This document shows positions 8,205 to 17,744 of a stretch of 64,000 nt of DNA, piece by piece; within the stretch, counting starts at the first letter, position 1; each line of letters starts with the position of its first letter. Position numbers and translations under genes: made by a program. The notes under the pieces are model-generated. The model was not told the origin of the DNA and did no database searches. It saw nothing but the letters and a program-made list of their open reading frames with translations. The stretch spans positions 16,813 through 80,812 of the forward strand of contig CBFIHZ010000018.1 of the NCBI GenBank assembly GCA_965662545.1, in the 5' to 3' direction. This stretch comes from CPC320 sp002684375. GTDB taxonomy: Bacteria; Pseudomonadota; Alphaproteobacteria; Rhodobacterales; Rhodobacteraceae.

Positions 8205-8411
8205 TTAAGCGAGTGTAATGTTGACAGCAGATTCGCGACCGTCGCGGCCAGGTTCGATGTCAAATGTAACCTTTTGATTGTCTGCCAAACCTGTCAAACC
8301 TGAACGTTCAACTGCTGAAATATGTACGAACACATCTTTTGTGCCGCCATCGGGGGCAATAAAGCCGTACCCTTTGGTTGTATTAAACCATTTGACGGTG
8401 CCATTTGCCAT
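8205..8411 (-). CDS. cspA: Cold-shock protein (CspA family)
   Basis: A 68-residue single cold-shock domain. RNP1 KGYGFI is at 13-18 and RNP2 VFVHI at 27-31, with the usual MANGTVKWFN start. It binds single-stranded RNA/DNA and melts mRNA structure at low temperature or in stationary phase. The ATG has AAGGAG ~8 bp upstream. A plausible -35/-10 pair sits ~115-145 bp before the start, which would give the long 5' leader typical of thermoregulated csp mRNAs. Longer in-frame starts upstream are not family-like. Gene letter (A versus paralogues) is nominal. Confidence 0.93.
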   Translation of the reverse strand: MANGTVKWFNTTKGYGFIAPDGGTKDVFVHISAVERSGLTGLADNQKVTFDIEPGRDGRESAVNITLA

Positions 8412-8528
8412 CGTCGTGACTCCTTTAATATACTGCCCGCGGAAGTGCGACAGTCTGGCTCTGTCAGTCCAAGATCGAGTGACTGGCCGAAAGGAACAGT
8501 GGGTCGATAGCGGTAACTTTGCAAAGGT

Positions 8529-8557
8529 AAAATGCAACCTTGCTTTACATAAATCAA
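8529..8557 (-). promoter_or_regulatory. Candidate sigma-70 promoter for the cold-shock gene
   Basis: On the minus strand TTGATT and CATTTT are separated by 17 bp. Transcription from here would leave a ~110-nt leader before the cold-shock ATG. The -10 box is a weak match, so this is tentative. Confidence 0.35.
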
Positions 8558-8672
8558 GTATATTTCAACAACTCAGGTTTTTTGAATTCAATATTAATGC
8601 GGAAAAGGACTGATAAAATAGATTAATTGTTCATTAGGTTAGATGGAAACTATTAATGCCTTTCCTTTAATA

Positions 8673-9119
8673 TTACGTATTGTGGTTCCAAGTATACTTA
8701 ATATCAGGCAGTTTTAAATCGTTTTGGCACCCATCGGTGCGGTGATCTTCGGTGAAGCCCTCACTTTGATAAAAGTTTTGGGCTTGGATGTTTTGAGCAT
8801 AGCTCCAGGCTGTTAAGTGCGCTTTGCTTTGTTTCGCATCTAGCATAAGGGTTTTGCCCACCCCTTGACGCTGTGCGCCGCTGTGGATGTACAGCGCAAC
8901 AATATCGTGCCGGTCGCGGGCGAGAAAGCCGATCACGGCGCCATCAAGTCGCGCCACGCGCACCCAACCCAAAGCAATCATGCGGCTGGCAAAGTGAATT
9001 TCCTCGGCGCGGCTGTGCACGCGGGGGTGCCATTCCGTCATGTCAACATGTTCTGAGAGGATCGCTCCAATTTTCCCAGCGTCTAACGAGGTCGGGTCAG
9101 TCACAACTATTTCGGCCAC
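8673..9119 (-). CDS. GNAT family N-acetyltransferase
   Basis: A 148-residue GNAT acetyltransferase. The acetyl-CoA-binding motif A is IVALYIHSGAQRQGVGKTLM (R/Q-x-x-G-x-G/A form, near residues 73-92), followed by the C-terminal ANxxAxxFY-like stretch YAQNIQAQNFYQSEGF. Substrate cannot be told. The GTG start lacks a good ribosome site. It is a lone gene facing left toward the cold-shock gene, with the truA upstream region behind it. Confidence 0.82.
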   Translation of the reverse strand: MAEIVVTDPTSLDAGKIGAILSEHVDMTEWHPRVHSRAEEIHFASRMIALGWVRVARLDGAVIGFLARDRHDIVALYIHSGAQRQGVGKTLMLDAKQSKAHLTAWSYAQNIQAQNFYQSEGFTEDHRTDGCQNDLKLPDIKYTWNHNT

Positions 9120-9443
9120 AGTTGGTACATTTTATCAAAGAGGGACATTGATTTTCTTTGTTTTCTGAGGCCAGTGGACAGCGGGTCGGTTGCCTCATAT
9201 GTTCGTTGAGTTTCCAGAAAGATTGTTTGGTAAGATGTTTTGAACTGCTTAGCGACCGACGACGTATTTGTCACCCTTAATTCGCTTAGTTTATTTGAGT
9301 ATCACCGCGAGACACAAAAGATCTTAATGTGGGCAAATAGAGTTTGAATTTTGTCGCCGCAGCGGCGGCTTTTCATTGGTCTTAAGCAGTTGAAGGGTCT
9401 TGCGGTCTTTCCCTTTTGGTTATTTTGCCTTAAGTGCCGAAAT
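9120..9443. other. Intergenic region upstream of truA
   Basis: No coding sequence seen. It should contain the promoters of the leftward acetyltransferase and of truA. At ~9353-9376 a GC-rich inverted repeat (GCCGC-A-GCGGC) is followed by TTTT; it lies ~70 bp before the truA start and could be a leader hairpin. Confidence 0.4.
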
Positions 9444-10250
9444 ATGCCCAGATTTGCGCTTAAAATTGAATATCATGGCGCGCCGTTCTCGGGATGGCAG
9501 CGCCAAAATAATCGACCTTCCGTACAAGGGGAGGTCGAGGCCGCATTGGCTAAAATTGCGACGGGGCCGCATCAAATCGCAGCTGCCGGCCGAACCGATG
9601 CCGGGGTACATGCAACCGGGCAGGTGGCGCATTGTGATCTGTCGCGGGATTGGGAGCCCTTCCGCCTGTCAGAGGCGTTGAACTTTCATCTCAAACCGAA
9701 ACCAATTGCGATCCTTGATGTAGCGCGGGTCGACGATGCATGGCACGCGCGGTTCTCTGCCACCCAGCGACGATATCATTTTCGTCTGCTGATGCGCCGA
9801 GCACCGGCCACACATATTGCCGGGTTGGTTTGGCAAGTTAAAACCAGCCTTGATCTTGCGGCGATGCGCGATGCCGTGCAGGTCTTGATTGGCACCCATG
9901 ATTTCACCACCTTTCGGTCGACAATCTGTCAGTCCAAGAGCCCGGTCAAAACGTTGGACTCGATTGAGATCAACGCTGTTGACGGACCCTCGGGCCCAGA
10001 GGTGCACTTTGACGTTCGGGCCCGGTCGTTCCTGCACAATCAAGTGCGCAGCCTTGTGGGTACATTGGAACGAGTCGGGGCCCGAAGCTGGGGGACAGAC
10101 GATGTGCGCCGGGCATTGGAAGCGCGAGATCGCGCTGCCTGCGGCCCTGTATGCCCACCCTATGGGCTTTATCTGGCTGGGGTGCGCTATGGGGTAGACC
10201 CGTTTGCGCCACCCGAATCCGCACTACAGCGCCCTGTGTGGGTGCCTTAG
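9444..10250 (+). CDS. truA: tRNA pseudouridine(38-40) synthase TruA
   Basis: A 268-residue TruA. The catalytic motif GRTDAGVHA gives Asp52; the N-terminal YHGAPFSGWQRQ and C-terminal SFLHNQVRSLVGTL are family hallmarks. It isomerises U38, U39 and U40 in tRNA anticodon stem-loops. The start MPRFALKIEY is chosen because it aligns with family N-termini; an in-frame upstream extension has no similarity. The 3' end overlaps the convergent DUF4399 gene by 4 bp. Confidence 0.95.
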   Translation: MPRFALKIEYHGAPFSGWQRQNNRPSVQGEVEAALAKIATGPHQIAAAGRTDAGVHATGQVAHCDLSRDWEPFRLSEALNFHLKPKPIAILDVARVDDAWHARFSATQRRYHFRLLMRRAPATHIAGLVWQVKTSLDLAAMRDAVQVLIGTHDFTTFRSTICQSKSPVKTLDSIEINAVDGPSGPEVHFDVRARSFLHNQVRSLVGTLERVGARSWGTDDVRRALEARDRAACGPVCPPYGLYLAGVRYGVDPFAPPESALQRPVWVP

Positions 10251-10693
10251 TCTACGGTGATATTGATAACCTCAGACACTACAGGCCGGTTGTGCGGGGT
10301 ATGCATATAATCGCCCAACACCAGTTGCAGGCTGTGCTGACCGCTGGGCAAATCAATTGTAACTTCGGTTTGTCCACCGCCGAAATGAATATGTTGCTCA
10401 TCACTGGGCAGCCCGTATTCCAATTCGTCAGCGCCGTCTTCGCCCTGCCCTAACGGAGGCCTGTCGATCAATAAATGATGGTGGCCCGTATTTGCCTTCT
10501 CAGTTCCAGCGGGTGCAACGCCCATGCCTGACAGACCAAAGTTTATGGTGAACGGCGTGGAAATTCGGTCCCCATCCATCAAATTCACAAAATAAACGCG
10601 GGCATCTGCTGGCGCCGCAGTCTCACCGGCCAACGCGGGGGAGACAAGATAAATATTGCTGACAAGTATCAATGCTTTCGTGATAGTTTTCAT
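10247..10693 (-). CDS. DUF4399 domain periplasmic protein
   Basis: A 148-residue exported protein. A signal peptide (residues ~1-22, ending SPALAGE) is followed by one DUF4399 domain with the characteristic pieces VNLMDGDRISTPFTINFGL, GHHHLLID and LVLGDYMHTPH near the C-terminus. The family has an immunoglobulin-like fold; histidines in HHH and H-x-P-H may bind metal, but no function is proven. It is convergent with truA, overlapping by 4 bp, and stands alone with AT-rich DNA upstream. Confidence 0.85.
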   Translation of the reverse strand: MKTITKALILVSNIYLVSPALAGETAAPADARVYFVNLMDGDRISTPFTINFGLSGMGVAPAGTEKANTGHHHLLIDRPPLGQGEDGADELEYGLPSDEQHIHFGGGQTEVTIDLPSGQHSLQLVLGDYMHTPHNRPVVSEVINITVD

Positions 10694-10907
10694 TTTGAAA
10701 TTCCTTTTTACGGGTTAAATATTTTTTTTTACTACCAAAGGTTACTACAATAGATTTGACAAATGAAGATTGCTTCCGGTCACGTTTTCGTGTCAATTCA
10801 CGCAGCGCCGACTGACAGATTAAACGCCCAAGCAGCTTAGTAATACCGCAGTCGCTCTAAAAGCTTTACCTCTTTAATGCCATTAAGGCCGGACACTTTT
10901 CGGCTGT

Positions 10908-11879
10908 TTAGACGGTTTCTTTGACGTACTGAGACAGGGACTCGCCACAGCTAGGGCAAAAGTGAAGTTTGGTTTTGATTTTGTTCTTCTGCACAGCTTC
11001 CAAAATACCGTTGGCGACGTTAACGCTGACGCCAAGATCTTTACGTAACTCTTCAATGGCGTCTGCTTCTTGGTCATCAATGTTACCATCCTGAAGCGCC
11101 ATGCGGAATTGTTCGGCCATGACTTCGCGTTTGCGGTTCAATTGGGTTGCCAGGCCATTTGCCAAAATACCAGCGGGCAGCGCCGCCATGCCGATTCCGA
11201 CGATCGTCACACAGGCACCGAATATTTTGCCTGCAACGGTCACCGGTGTGACGTCGCCGTATCCCACAGTGGTCAGCGTCGCCATAGACCACCACATGGC
11301 TGCAGGAATTGAGCCAAATTTTTCAGGTTGTATCTGGTGCTCGGCCAGATACGCGCCGCTGGCTGCTAGAATCAGCAGGACCATCAGAATGAAAAAACCG
11401 GCAAAAAAGGCGCTGGCTTCTTCTTTGAAAACGTCGAGAAGCATGGTCATTGCCGAAGAATAACGCGTGAGCTTCAGGATCCGCAGCAGACGTAAAACCC
11501 GCAGGAACCGCAGATCAATCGCAAACAAATAGGTCAGGTAAAATGGCAAGATTGCCAGGATATCGATCACCGCCATTGGCGATCGCATGTGTTTGAGGCG
11601 GGGGTTTTTGTCTGCGCCCTCTATAGGGTCTTCGGGACAGACCCACAGGCGCATCAGATATTCGATTGTGAAAACGGCGACCGAGAAAATTTCTATATAC
11701 TCGAACAGCGCCCCAAAGCGGGAGTTCATCGACTCGACGCTTTCCAACACCACAGATAGAATATTAACCACGATCAGAACGACCAGACCGATGTCGATGA
11801 CTGAACTTAGCTTGCTTCGCTTTTCCGTCGTTTCGAGAACATCATAGACTTTACGGCGCAGCGTTATCTGGTCTGGCAT
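10908..11879 (-). CDS. Voltage-gated-type potassium channel / ion transporter
   Basis: A 323-residue six-TM cation channel. S1 to S3 lie at ~24-120; S4 is the Arg/Lys-spaced RFLRVLRLLRILKLTR at 124-139, a typical voltage sensor. The pore helix and filter TTVGYGD (203-209) are K+-selective, followed by S6 (~217-240). After S6 comes an acidic ~60-residue linker (ALQDGNIDDQEADAIEELRK) and a C-terminal CPSCG knuckle (Cys308, Cys311), unusual for a Kv-like channel. I chose the MPDQITLRRK start; in-frame codons further upstream, including a TTG, lack family-like sequence. Probably an inner-membrane K+ efflux channel. Confidence 0.85.
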   Translation of the reverse strand: MPDQITLRRKVYDVLETTEKRSKLSSVIDIGLVVLIVVNILSVVLESVESMNSRFGALFEYIEIFSVAVFTIEYLMRLWVCPEDPIEGADKNPRLKHMRSPMAVIDILAILPFYLTYLFAIDLRFLRVLRLLRILKLTRYSSAMTMLLDVFKEEASAFFAGFFILMVLLILAASGAYLAEHQIQPEKFGSIPAAMWWSMATLTTVGYGDVTPVTVAGKIFGACVTIVGIGMAALPAGILANGLATQLNRKREVMAEQFRMALQDGNIDDQEADAIEELRKDLGVSVNVANGILEAVQKNKIKTKLHFCPSCGESLSQYVKETV

Positions 11880-12201
11880 GGGATGGCTCACTTGTACAAT
11901 TTTCACCTGCAGGCCGACCATGCAGCTATCATGCCTGACATCCGAATTTTGAACCAATACAAACTAAATAGTGTATTTCATTCAAAAGTATCCATGCCTT
12001 TATTTTTTTTCTTTAACCTCGAACTCTTGGATGATATTATGCTGGGATGACACGTTTATACCAAATCCCTGCCAAGCGTCTCCGACCTGATGGTGTTTGA
12101 GCTTTAATTTGTCGTTCTAGCGCGCTGATGTGCGTTTTCCCTCTAAATTGTTGACTTGCCGTGGCCTATGCGTCACCACAACGACCTGTTATCAAGGATA
12201 T
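11880..12201. other. Intergenic region between the K+ channel and argD
   Basis: Divergent promoters of the channel gene and argD must lie here. The middle (about 11955-12035) is AT-rich with long T runs. I see no gene, repeat or clear operator. Confidence 0.35.
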
Positions 12202-13395
12202 ATGCCAATGATCCCGTCTATATTGCCCACCTATTCACGTGCGCCGATGAGTTTCGTAAAGGGAGAGGGCTGTTGGCTCATCGAAGCTGATGGGCGCCGT
12301 TTTCTTGACTTGGGCGCAGGTATCGCGGTGAACGCTTTGGGTCATGCCCATCCCGCATTGGTCAAAACACTTAGTGAACAGGCGCAAAATTTGTGGCACG
12401 TCTCCAACCTATATCAGATACCGCAGCAGCAGGCTTTGGCTGATAAATTGGTGGCTGAAAGCTTTGCCGACACGGTATTTTTTACCAATTCAGGCACAGA
12501 AAGCTGTGAGCTGGCGGTTAAAATGGCGCGTAAATACTGGTTTGAACAAGGCCAGAGTGAACGGGTTGAATTGATCACCTTTGAGGGCTCTTTTCACGGT
12601 CGCTCCTCGGCTGGAATCGCTGCGGCGGGATCAGAAAAGATGATCAAGGGCTTTGGCCCAATTTTACCGGGCTTTGTCCATCTGGACTGGTTTGATCTTG
12701 ATCAGGTCAGCGCCGCAATTACCGATAAAACCGCAGGAATTATGGTCGAGCCGGTGCAGGGCGAGGGCGGTATTAGGCCGCTTGCCGACAGCGACCTCGC
12801 AGATCTCAGAGAGCTGTGCGATGCGCGCGGGGTTTTGCTGATCCTCGATGAGGTACAATGTGGTGTTGGCCGCACCGGCCGCTTGTTTGCCCATGAATGG
12901 GCTGGCATTGCGCCTGATATCCTGCTGGCGGCCAAGGGTATCGGCGGCGGCTTTCCGCTAGGCGCGGTTCTGGCCACTGAGAAAGCCGCTAGCGGTATGA
13001 CCGCTGGAACCCACGGCTCAACATATGGCGGCAACCCTTTGGGCTGTGCCGTGGGATGTACCGTACTAGAGCATGTCGCAGCGCCGGAGTTTTTGGCCGA
13101 GGTTAACCGTAAGGCTAGCCTTTTTAATCAAAAACTGGCGGGGCTGGTTGCGGGCTATCCCGATGTGTTTGAAGATCTGCGCGGGGTGGGGCTGATGCTG
13201 GGTCTAAAATGCCGGGCTGCCAATGTTGATGTGGTCAAAGCAGGCTATGATATGCAGGTGATTACCGTGGCTGCGGCCGACAATGTCATTCGGCTCCTGC
13301 CGCCGCTGAATATCACTGATGCCGAGATTGACGAGGCCATATCCCGACTTGCCCGTGCCGCTGAACACCTGTCGGCCAGTGCCACCGCTCATTAA
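12202..13395 (+). CDS. argD: Acetylornithine aminotransferase
   Basis: A 397-residue class-III PLP aminotransferase. FTNSGTES (95-101) binds PLP phosphate, LDEVQCGVGRTG (215-226) carries the pyridine-N Asp, and Lys245 in LLAAKGIGGG is the Schiff-base lysine. It converts N-acetylglutamate semialdehyde to N-acetylornithine in arginine synthesis, and may also serve as succinyldiaminopimelate aminotransferase. AAGGATAT precedes the ATG at 12202. It is followed 62 bp later by argF in the same direction, a usual alphaproteobacterial argD-argF operon. Confidence 0.94.
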   Translation: MPMIPSILPTYSRAPMSFVKGEGCWLIEADGRRFLDLGAGIAVNALGHAHPALVKTLSEQAQNLWHVSNLYQIPQQQALADKLVAESFADTVFFTNSGTESCELAVKMARKYWFEQGQSERVELITFEGSFHGRSSAGIAAAGSEKMIKGFGPILPGFVHLDWFDLDQVSAAITDKTAGIMVEPVQGEGGIRPLADSDLADLRELCDARGVLLILDEVQCGVGRTGRLFAHEWAGIAPDILLAAKGIGGGFPLGAVLATEKAASGMTAGTHGSTYGGNPLGCAVGCTVLEHVAAPEFLAEVNRKASLFNQKLAGLVAGYPDVFEDLRGVGLMLGLKCRAANVDVVKAGYDMQVITVAAADNVIRLLPPLNITDAEIDEAISRLARAAEHLSASATAH

Positions 13396-13457
13396 CATAG
13401 CACGAGGCCTAGACAGAGCTTAAAGTCCGAAAATTTAGAATAAAAAGAGCCCCAAAG

Positions 13458-14384
13458 ATGAGCCATTTTTTAGATATAAACACCACAGATCCCGCCGCCT
13501 TGCGGCAGATGATTGATCATGCGCAAACGATGAAATCTGCCCGCCTTGGGCAACCCAAAGGCAGCCCGGATGACCACCTTCCGCTGGCCGGTCATATGGT
13601 GGCGCTGATTTTTGAGAAACCCTCGACCCGCACCCGGGTGTCGTTTGATGTCGGGGTGCGTCAGATGGGGGGCGAGACGATGTTGCTGTCCGGCTCTGAC
13701 ATGCAGCTTGGGCATGGGGAGACAATCGCTGATACCGCACGGGTGCTGTCGCGCTATGTCGACCTAATAATGATACGCACATTTGAAGAGGCTACGCTGC
13801 TGGAAATGGCCGAACATGCCACGGTGCCAGTGATTAACGGGCTGACCAACCGGTCACACCCGTGCCAGATCATGGCTGATATTATGACGTTTGAGGAACA
13901 CAACGGTCCGATCAAGGGCCGCAAAGTGGTCTGGTCAGGCGATGGAAATAATGTATTTTCCAGTTTTGCGCAGGCGGCGGGACAATTTGGCTTTGACCTT
14001 ACGTTCACGGGGCCTGAGCCGCTTGACCCCGAAGCCATTTTTCTGGATGAGGCCCGCGCCAAAGGCGTGACGGTCGAGATCGAACGCGACCCGGTCAAAG
14101 CCATAGCCGGAGCCGATCTGGTAGTGACTGACACATGGGTTAGTATGCATGATCCGCAATCGGCCCGCGAACGCCGCCACAACCAGCTGCGCGGCTATCA
14201 GGTTAATGCCGACTTGATGCGCCATGCCAAACCCGATGCATTATTTATGCATTGCCTGCCGGCCCACCGCGATGACGAGGCCACCTCAGAGGTGATGGAT
14301 GGCCCGCATTCGGTGATTTTTGATGAGGCTGAAAACCGGCTGCATGCGCAAAAAGCCATCATGCGCTGGTGTTTGGGTCGCTAG
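13458..14384 (+). CDS. argF: Ornithine carbamoyltransferase
   Basis: A 308-residue transcarbamoylase. The carbamoyl-phosphate loop FEKPSTRTR is at 52-60, and the HCLPAHR motif near residue 262 marks ornithine specificity. HPCQIMAD (near 134) is also present. It forms citrulline from ornithine and carbamoyl phosphate in the cytosol. It lies directly downstream of argD, so the pair covers two consecutive parts of the arginine pathway. Standard family length; no anomalies. Confidence 0.95.
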   Translation: MSHFLDINTTDPAALRQMIDHAQTMKSARLGQPKGSPDDHLPLAGHMVALIFEKPSTRTRVSFDVGVRQMGGETMLLSGSDMQLGHGETIADTARVLSRYVDLIMIRTFEEATLLEMAEHATVPVINGLTNRSHPCQIMADIMTFEEHNGPIKGRKVVWSGDGNNVFSSFAQAAGQFGFDLTFTGPEPLDPEAIFLDEARAKGVTVEIERDPVKAIAGADLVVTDTWVSMHDPQSARERRHNQLRGYQVNADLMRHAKPDALFMHCLPAHRDDEATSEVMDGPHSVIFDEAENRLHAQKAIMRWCLGR

Positions 14385-14455
14385 GGATTGCGCAGGGGCC
14401 TATTGGGTGTCTTTTGTTGATGACATTCGCGGCCCACGATGCCTTTGCTCAGATC

Positions 14456-16906
14456 TTATAGTCCGGTTTTGGGCCGCTTGACCCGCAGCGTTGGATCGGC
14501 CTTAGTGGGGTCTTCCGGCCAGGGGTGTTTGGGGTAGCGTCCACGCATGTCTTTGCGCACATCTAAATATGAACTGGCCCAAAACCCCGGTATGTCCATT
14601 GTGGTTTGTAATGGGCGACCGGCTGGCGAAAGCAGCGTCACCCGCAGAGGTGTCTTGCCCACCATTGGATGGCGGGTCTGTCCAAACATCTCTTGCAGCC
14701 TCAGCGCGATTTCAGGATGTTCACCGCCATAGTCTATGGCGATCTGGCGCCCCAAAGGGGTTTCGAAATACGCGGAGACATCCCGATCAAGTGCCGACAT
14801 CTGGGCCCAGGTGAGCCGCGCCCGCAATGCGGGTAGCAGATCAAAGCGCTTCCAGTCATCGGCTGTTTTTATGCCCTGTAGGTGCGGCAGCAGCCAGGTT
14901 TCCAAACTGTCCATAAGTGCGGTCTCGGTCATCTCGGGCAAGTCTTTTTCCCCCAGAGCGACGCGGGCGGCGAATCTTCGCGCGGCGGGAGACAGTGAAA
15001 GGCCGAGGTCTCGCACCCCATCCAGCATGGCGTGCGCTATCGCGTCCTCTGGGACGTCCTTCCAAATGCGGTCATCAAGCATTGCTGCGCCAAGCATTTC
15101 CTGCTGGCGGGCGATCACCCGCCGGTCGCGCTTGGACCAGTCACAGCGGTTTACCCAAGTGATCTGGCTTGCAAACAACCCGCGCATCTCGCGGTTGCTC
15201 AGGGCTGTGGCCTGCCGGATACGGGCTTCGCGCGGATCGCCGTCCAAATCGGTGGCAACAATCAGGCGCTGGCTGGCCAGCGGGTCATGGTCGTTAAGGA
15301 CGGCGCCCTTGCCACCTGACAGGATAAATCGCGCCGCATCGCCCGGGCGGCGGCAGCCGATCCGGTCTGGATAGGCCAGCGCCGCCATTTCCGGCAGGCT
15401 CATCGGGATTGTTTTAACGTCTTTCACTCTTCGCTCAAGCCGACGGGCTTCGTGTCGGATACGCTCAACAGCGCCTCGGTTTGCAGCATCGGCGCGAGTG
15501 GCAGAATAATGGCGCAGGTCGCGCAGTGCCTCCATCCTCAGGCTCAGATCCACAGGTGCGCTGCGGGCCAAGGGGTCGCGATCAGCCAGAAGTGCGGCCA
15601 GAAGTGCGCCTTGTGGGCCCGCCAATTCCAGCATATGCGCCAGTCTGGGATGCAGCGGCAGCGCTGCGATTTTTCGGCCGTGCGGGGTCATCTGGCCCGT
15701 GCCGTCCAATGCTCCAAGCAGCTGCAACAGTGACTGTGCCTCAGACAGGCTAGCGGCATTGGGCTGGGTTAAAAATGGCAATTTGGTGGCCGTTGTGCCC
15801 CAAAGCGCCAACTCAAGCGCCAGTGGAGCCAGGTCGGCTGCTTCAATCTCGGCGGGGGGATAGGCTTGCAAGCCGCCTTCTTCTCCGCGGGTCCAAAGCC
15901 GGTAGGCGGTGCCGTCGCTGACCCGTCCAGCACGTCCTGCGCGCTGGGTGGCTTCGGCGCGGGTGACCTTTTCTGTGACCAGTCGCGACATGCCCGAGCC
16001 TGCGTCAAATCTGGCGCGTCTGGCACGACCTCCATCTACCACGACGCGGATGTCTTCGATGGTTAGAGAGGTTTCAGCAATTGCGGTTGCGAGTACCACT
16101 TTGCGGAGATTATGATTGGGTTGAATGGCGGTTCGTTGATCAGAAAACGGCATTGCGCCATATAGTGGCCGGATGCTGTATGCCGGCCCCAATCTCGGTT
16201 TTAGCAACGTCTCAACGCGGCGGATTTCGCCCTCACCGGGCAGGAAGACCAATAAACCGCCCTCGGTTTCTGCAGCGGCCCTCACCACAAGGTCCGCAAG
16301 CGCGGCTTCATAGCGGATGGTTTTGGCAAGCGGTTTTTCGAGCCATTTAAATGCAACTGGAAAGCTGCGACCCTGTGATGTGATGACCGGCACATCTCCC
16401 ATAAGTGCGGCAACGGGGGCTGCGTCAAGCGTGGCCGACATTACCAGCAACATCAAATCCTCGCGCAGAGCGCCGGCGATTTCGAGACAGAGCGCCAATC
16501 CCAGATCGGCGTTGAGTGAGCGCTCGTGAAACTCGTCAAAAATCACCGCATCTATTCCGGACAATTCGGGGTCCGATTGTATCATCCGCGTCAGGATACC
16601 TTCGGTCACCACCTCAATGCGGGTTTCGGGGCCGCTTTTGACCGCCGCGCGCATACGGTAGCCGACACGTTCCCCCGGAACCTCGCCCAGTGTTTCGGCC
16701 ATGCGTTCGGCGGCGGCGCGCGCCGCTAGGCGGCGTGGCTCAAGCATCAGGATCCGCCCTTTGCACAGATCGGCTTCCAGCAGCGCCAGAGGTACGCGGG
16801 TGGTTTTTCCAGCCCCCGGCGGGGCTTGAAGAACAGCGCGATTGCGGCGGCGCAGCGCGTCGATAAGCGCGGGCAGTGCGTCCTCGATTGGTAACAGAGC
16901 GTTCAT
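14456..16906 (-). CDS. hrpB: ATP-dependent helicase HrpB
   Basis: An ~816-residue DEAH/RHA-family helicase. Walker A APPGAGKTT is near 28-36, the DExH box FDEFHERS at 123-130 and SAT motif III in VMSATLD; the C-terminal HrpB-specific domain ends with RYPKHPWPEDP. HrpB is a presumed RNA helicase of uncertain target. The MNALLPIEDALPALIDAL start aligns with family N-termini; an upstream in-frame ATG is possible but less likely. It lies 7 bp downstream of the DUF3108 gene, so the two are almost surely co-transcribed. Confidence 0.92.
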   Translation of the reverse strand: MNALLPIEDALPALIDALRRRNRAVLQAPPGAGKTTRVPLALLEADLCKGRILMLEPRRLAARAAAERMAETLGEVPGERVGYRMRAAVKSGPETRIEVVTEGILTRMIQSDPELSGIDAVIFDEFHERSLNADLGLALCLEIAGALREDLMLLVMSATLDAAPVAALMGDVPVITSQGRSFPVAFKWLEKPLAKTIRYEAALADLVVRAAAETEGGLLVFLPGEGEIRRVETLLKPRLGPAYSIRPLYGAMPFSDQRTAIQPNHNLRKVVLATAIAETSLTIEDIRVVVDGGRARRARFDAGSGMSRLVTEKVTRAEATQRAGRAGRVSDGTAYRLWTRGEEGGLQAYPPAEIEAADLAPLALELALWGTTATKLPFLTQPNAASLSEAQSLLQLLGALDGTGQMTPHGRKIAALPLHPRLAHMLELAGPQGALLAALLADRDPLARSAPVDLSLRMEALRDLRHYSATRADAANRGAVERIRHEARRLERRVKDVKTIPMSLPEMAALAYPDRIGCRRPGDAARFILSGGKGAVLNDHDPLASQRLIVATDLDGDPREARIRQATALSNREMRGLFASQITWVNRCDWSKRDRRVIARQQEMLGAAMLDDRIWKDVPEDAIAHAMLDGVRDLGLSLSPAARRFAARVALGEKDLPEMTETALMDSLETWLLPHLQGIKTADDWKRFDLLPALRARLTWAQMSALDRDVSAYFETPLGRQIAIDYGGEHPEIALRLQEMFGQTRHPMVGKTPLRVTLLSPAGRPLQTTMDIPGFWASSYLDVRKDMRGRYPKHPWPEDPTKADPTLRVKRPKTGL

Positions 16907-16913
16907 AGAGCCG

Positions 16914-17621
16914 TTATCGCCGAAGAAAGCTGGCGCGTCCACGCAGGGTTTCTATCTTCAGAGATTGCACCTGATAGGCGCCATTGGGTGCGGGCATATA
17001 GGTCAGTTTAAAGGGAAAGCTGACCCCTTTGCGCATTTCGGCCTCAGAAAATCCTCCAATTCGCTTGTATAGTCCACGGCAGGTGATGCCTTTACGGTCG
17101 GATTTTGGGTCAGTTAGGGTGATATCGACAGCGCGCGCGCCATCGAACAGTTTCAAGTTCTGCTGGCAAAGTGTGTTTTTGGGGCGGTCGCGCAGCAATT
17201 CATAGGTTGCGGTCAGCGGGTCAATGCGGTTTCTCTGACCTCTTGGCGTTAACCAATGAGGCTTGCGTGCTTTGCTCTGCGTGACCTTTGCAAGCCCGTT
17301 CACATAGGTTATGGTTTTATCGGTCTGGCGTTTTCCGGTATCGGATTTTTCACTGTAATAATCCGGACGGTAGTGGCCGTTATGGGATCGTCCAAGTGCG
17401 GTGGCCTCGAACCTGTAGCGCAACAATTTTGCCGCAAGCCCAGTGGTGCGCAGTAGGATGCGGGCGGCATAGTCGCTGCCTTTGGTCTGGGTGACCAAGC
17501 TCAGGCGTCCCGCTTGGAGACCCTTTATATATACATCGAATTCCTCTGATGTGTTGTTTGCGAAGGTGCCGCTTGCCCAGCTGCACAAAGCCAGCAGAAC
17601 GGCCATCCGGTTTAATCTCAT
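16914..17621 (-). CDS. DUF3108 domain exported protein
   Basis: A 235-residue protein with a signal peptide (LLALCSWASGTFA, cleavage near residue 20) and one DUF3108 domain: EEFDVYIKGLQAGRLSL, AKLLRYRFEATALG, and PLTATYELLRDRP. The family is periplasmic and of unknown role; the beta-rich, LolA-like fold predicted for it suggests handling of a lipid or cell-wall ligand. Cys residues (~149 and ~185) could form a disulphide. The start has AAAGGG upstream. First gene of a two-gene operon with hrpB, a pairing I regard as unexplained. Confidence 0.8.
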   Translation of the reverse strand: MRLNRMAVLLALCSWASGTFANNTSEEFDVYIKGLQAGRLSLVTQTKGSDYAARILLRTTGLAAKLLRYRFEATALGRSHNGHYRPDYYSEKSDTGKRQTDKTITYVNGLAKVTQSKARKPHWLTPRGQRNRIDPLTATYELLRDRPKNTLCQQNLKLFDGARAVDITLTDPKSDRKGITCRGLYKRIGGFSEAEMRKGVSFPFKLTYMPAPNGAYQVQSLKIETLRGRASFLRR

Positions 17622-17744
17622 AAAGTACCCTTTGCGTCGCAGGTCCACTGCGATATGAAGATTGTTAGTCATCACAAATCAAGGCTGAGCAGATTTTGTC
17701 GTACCCCTGATTGCTAATAAACGAAAGAATTCTGGAGCAATGAT

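Noticed and set aside
8412..8537. Extended N-terminus of the cold-shock protein
   Set aside because: Family members begin MANGTVKWF; the upstream codons have no similarity and the good AAGGAG precedes 8411.
11103..11463. Long frames opposite the K+ channel, amidase, prpE and pyrD genes
   Set aside because: They are antisense shadows of well-supported genes with low-complexity Arg/Ser/Ala-rich translations.
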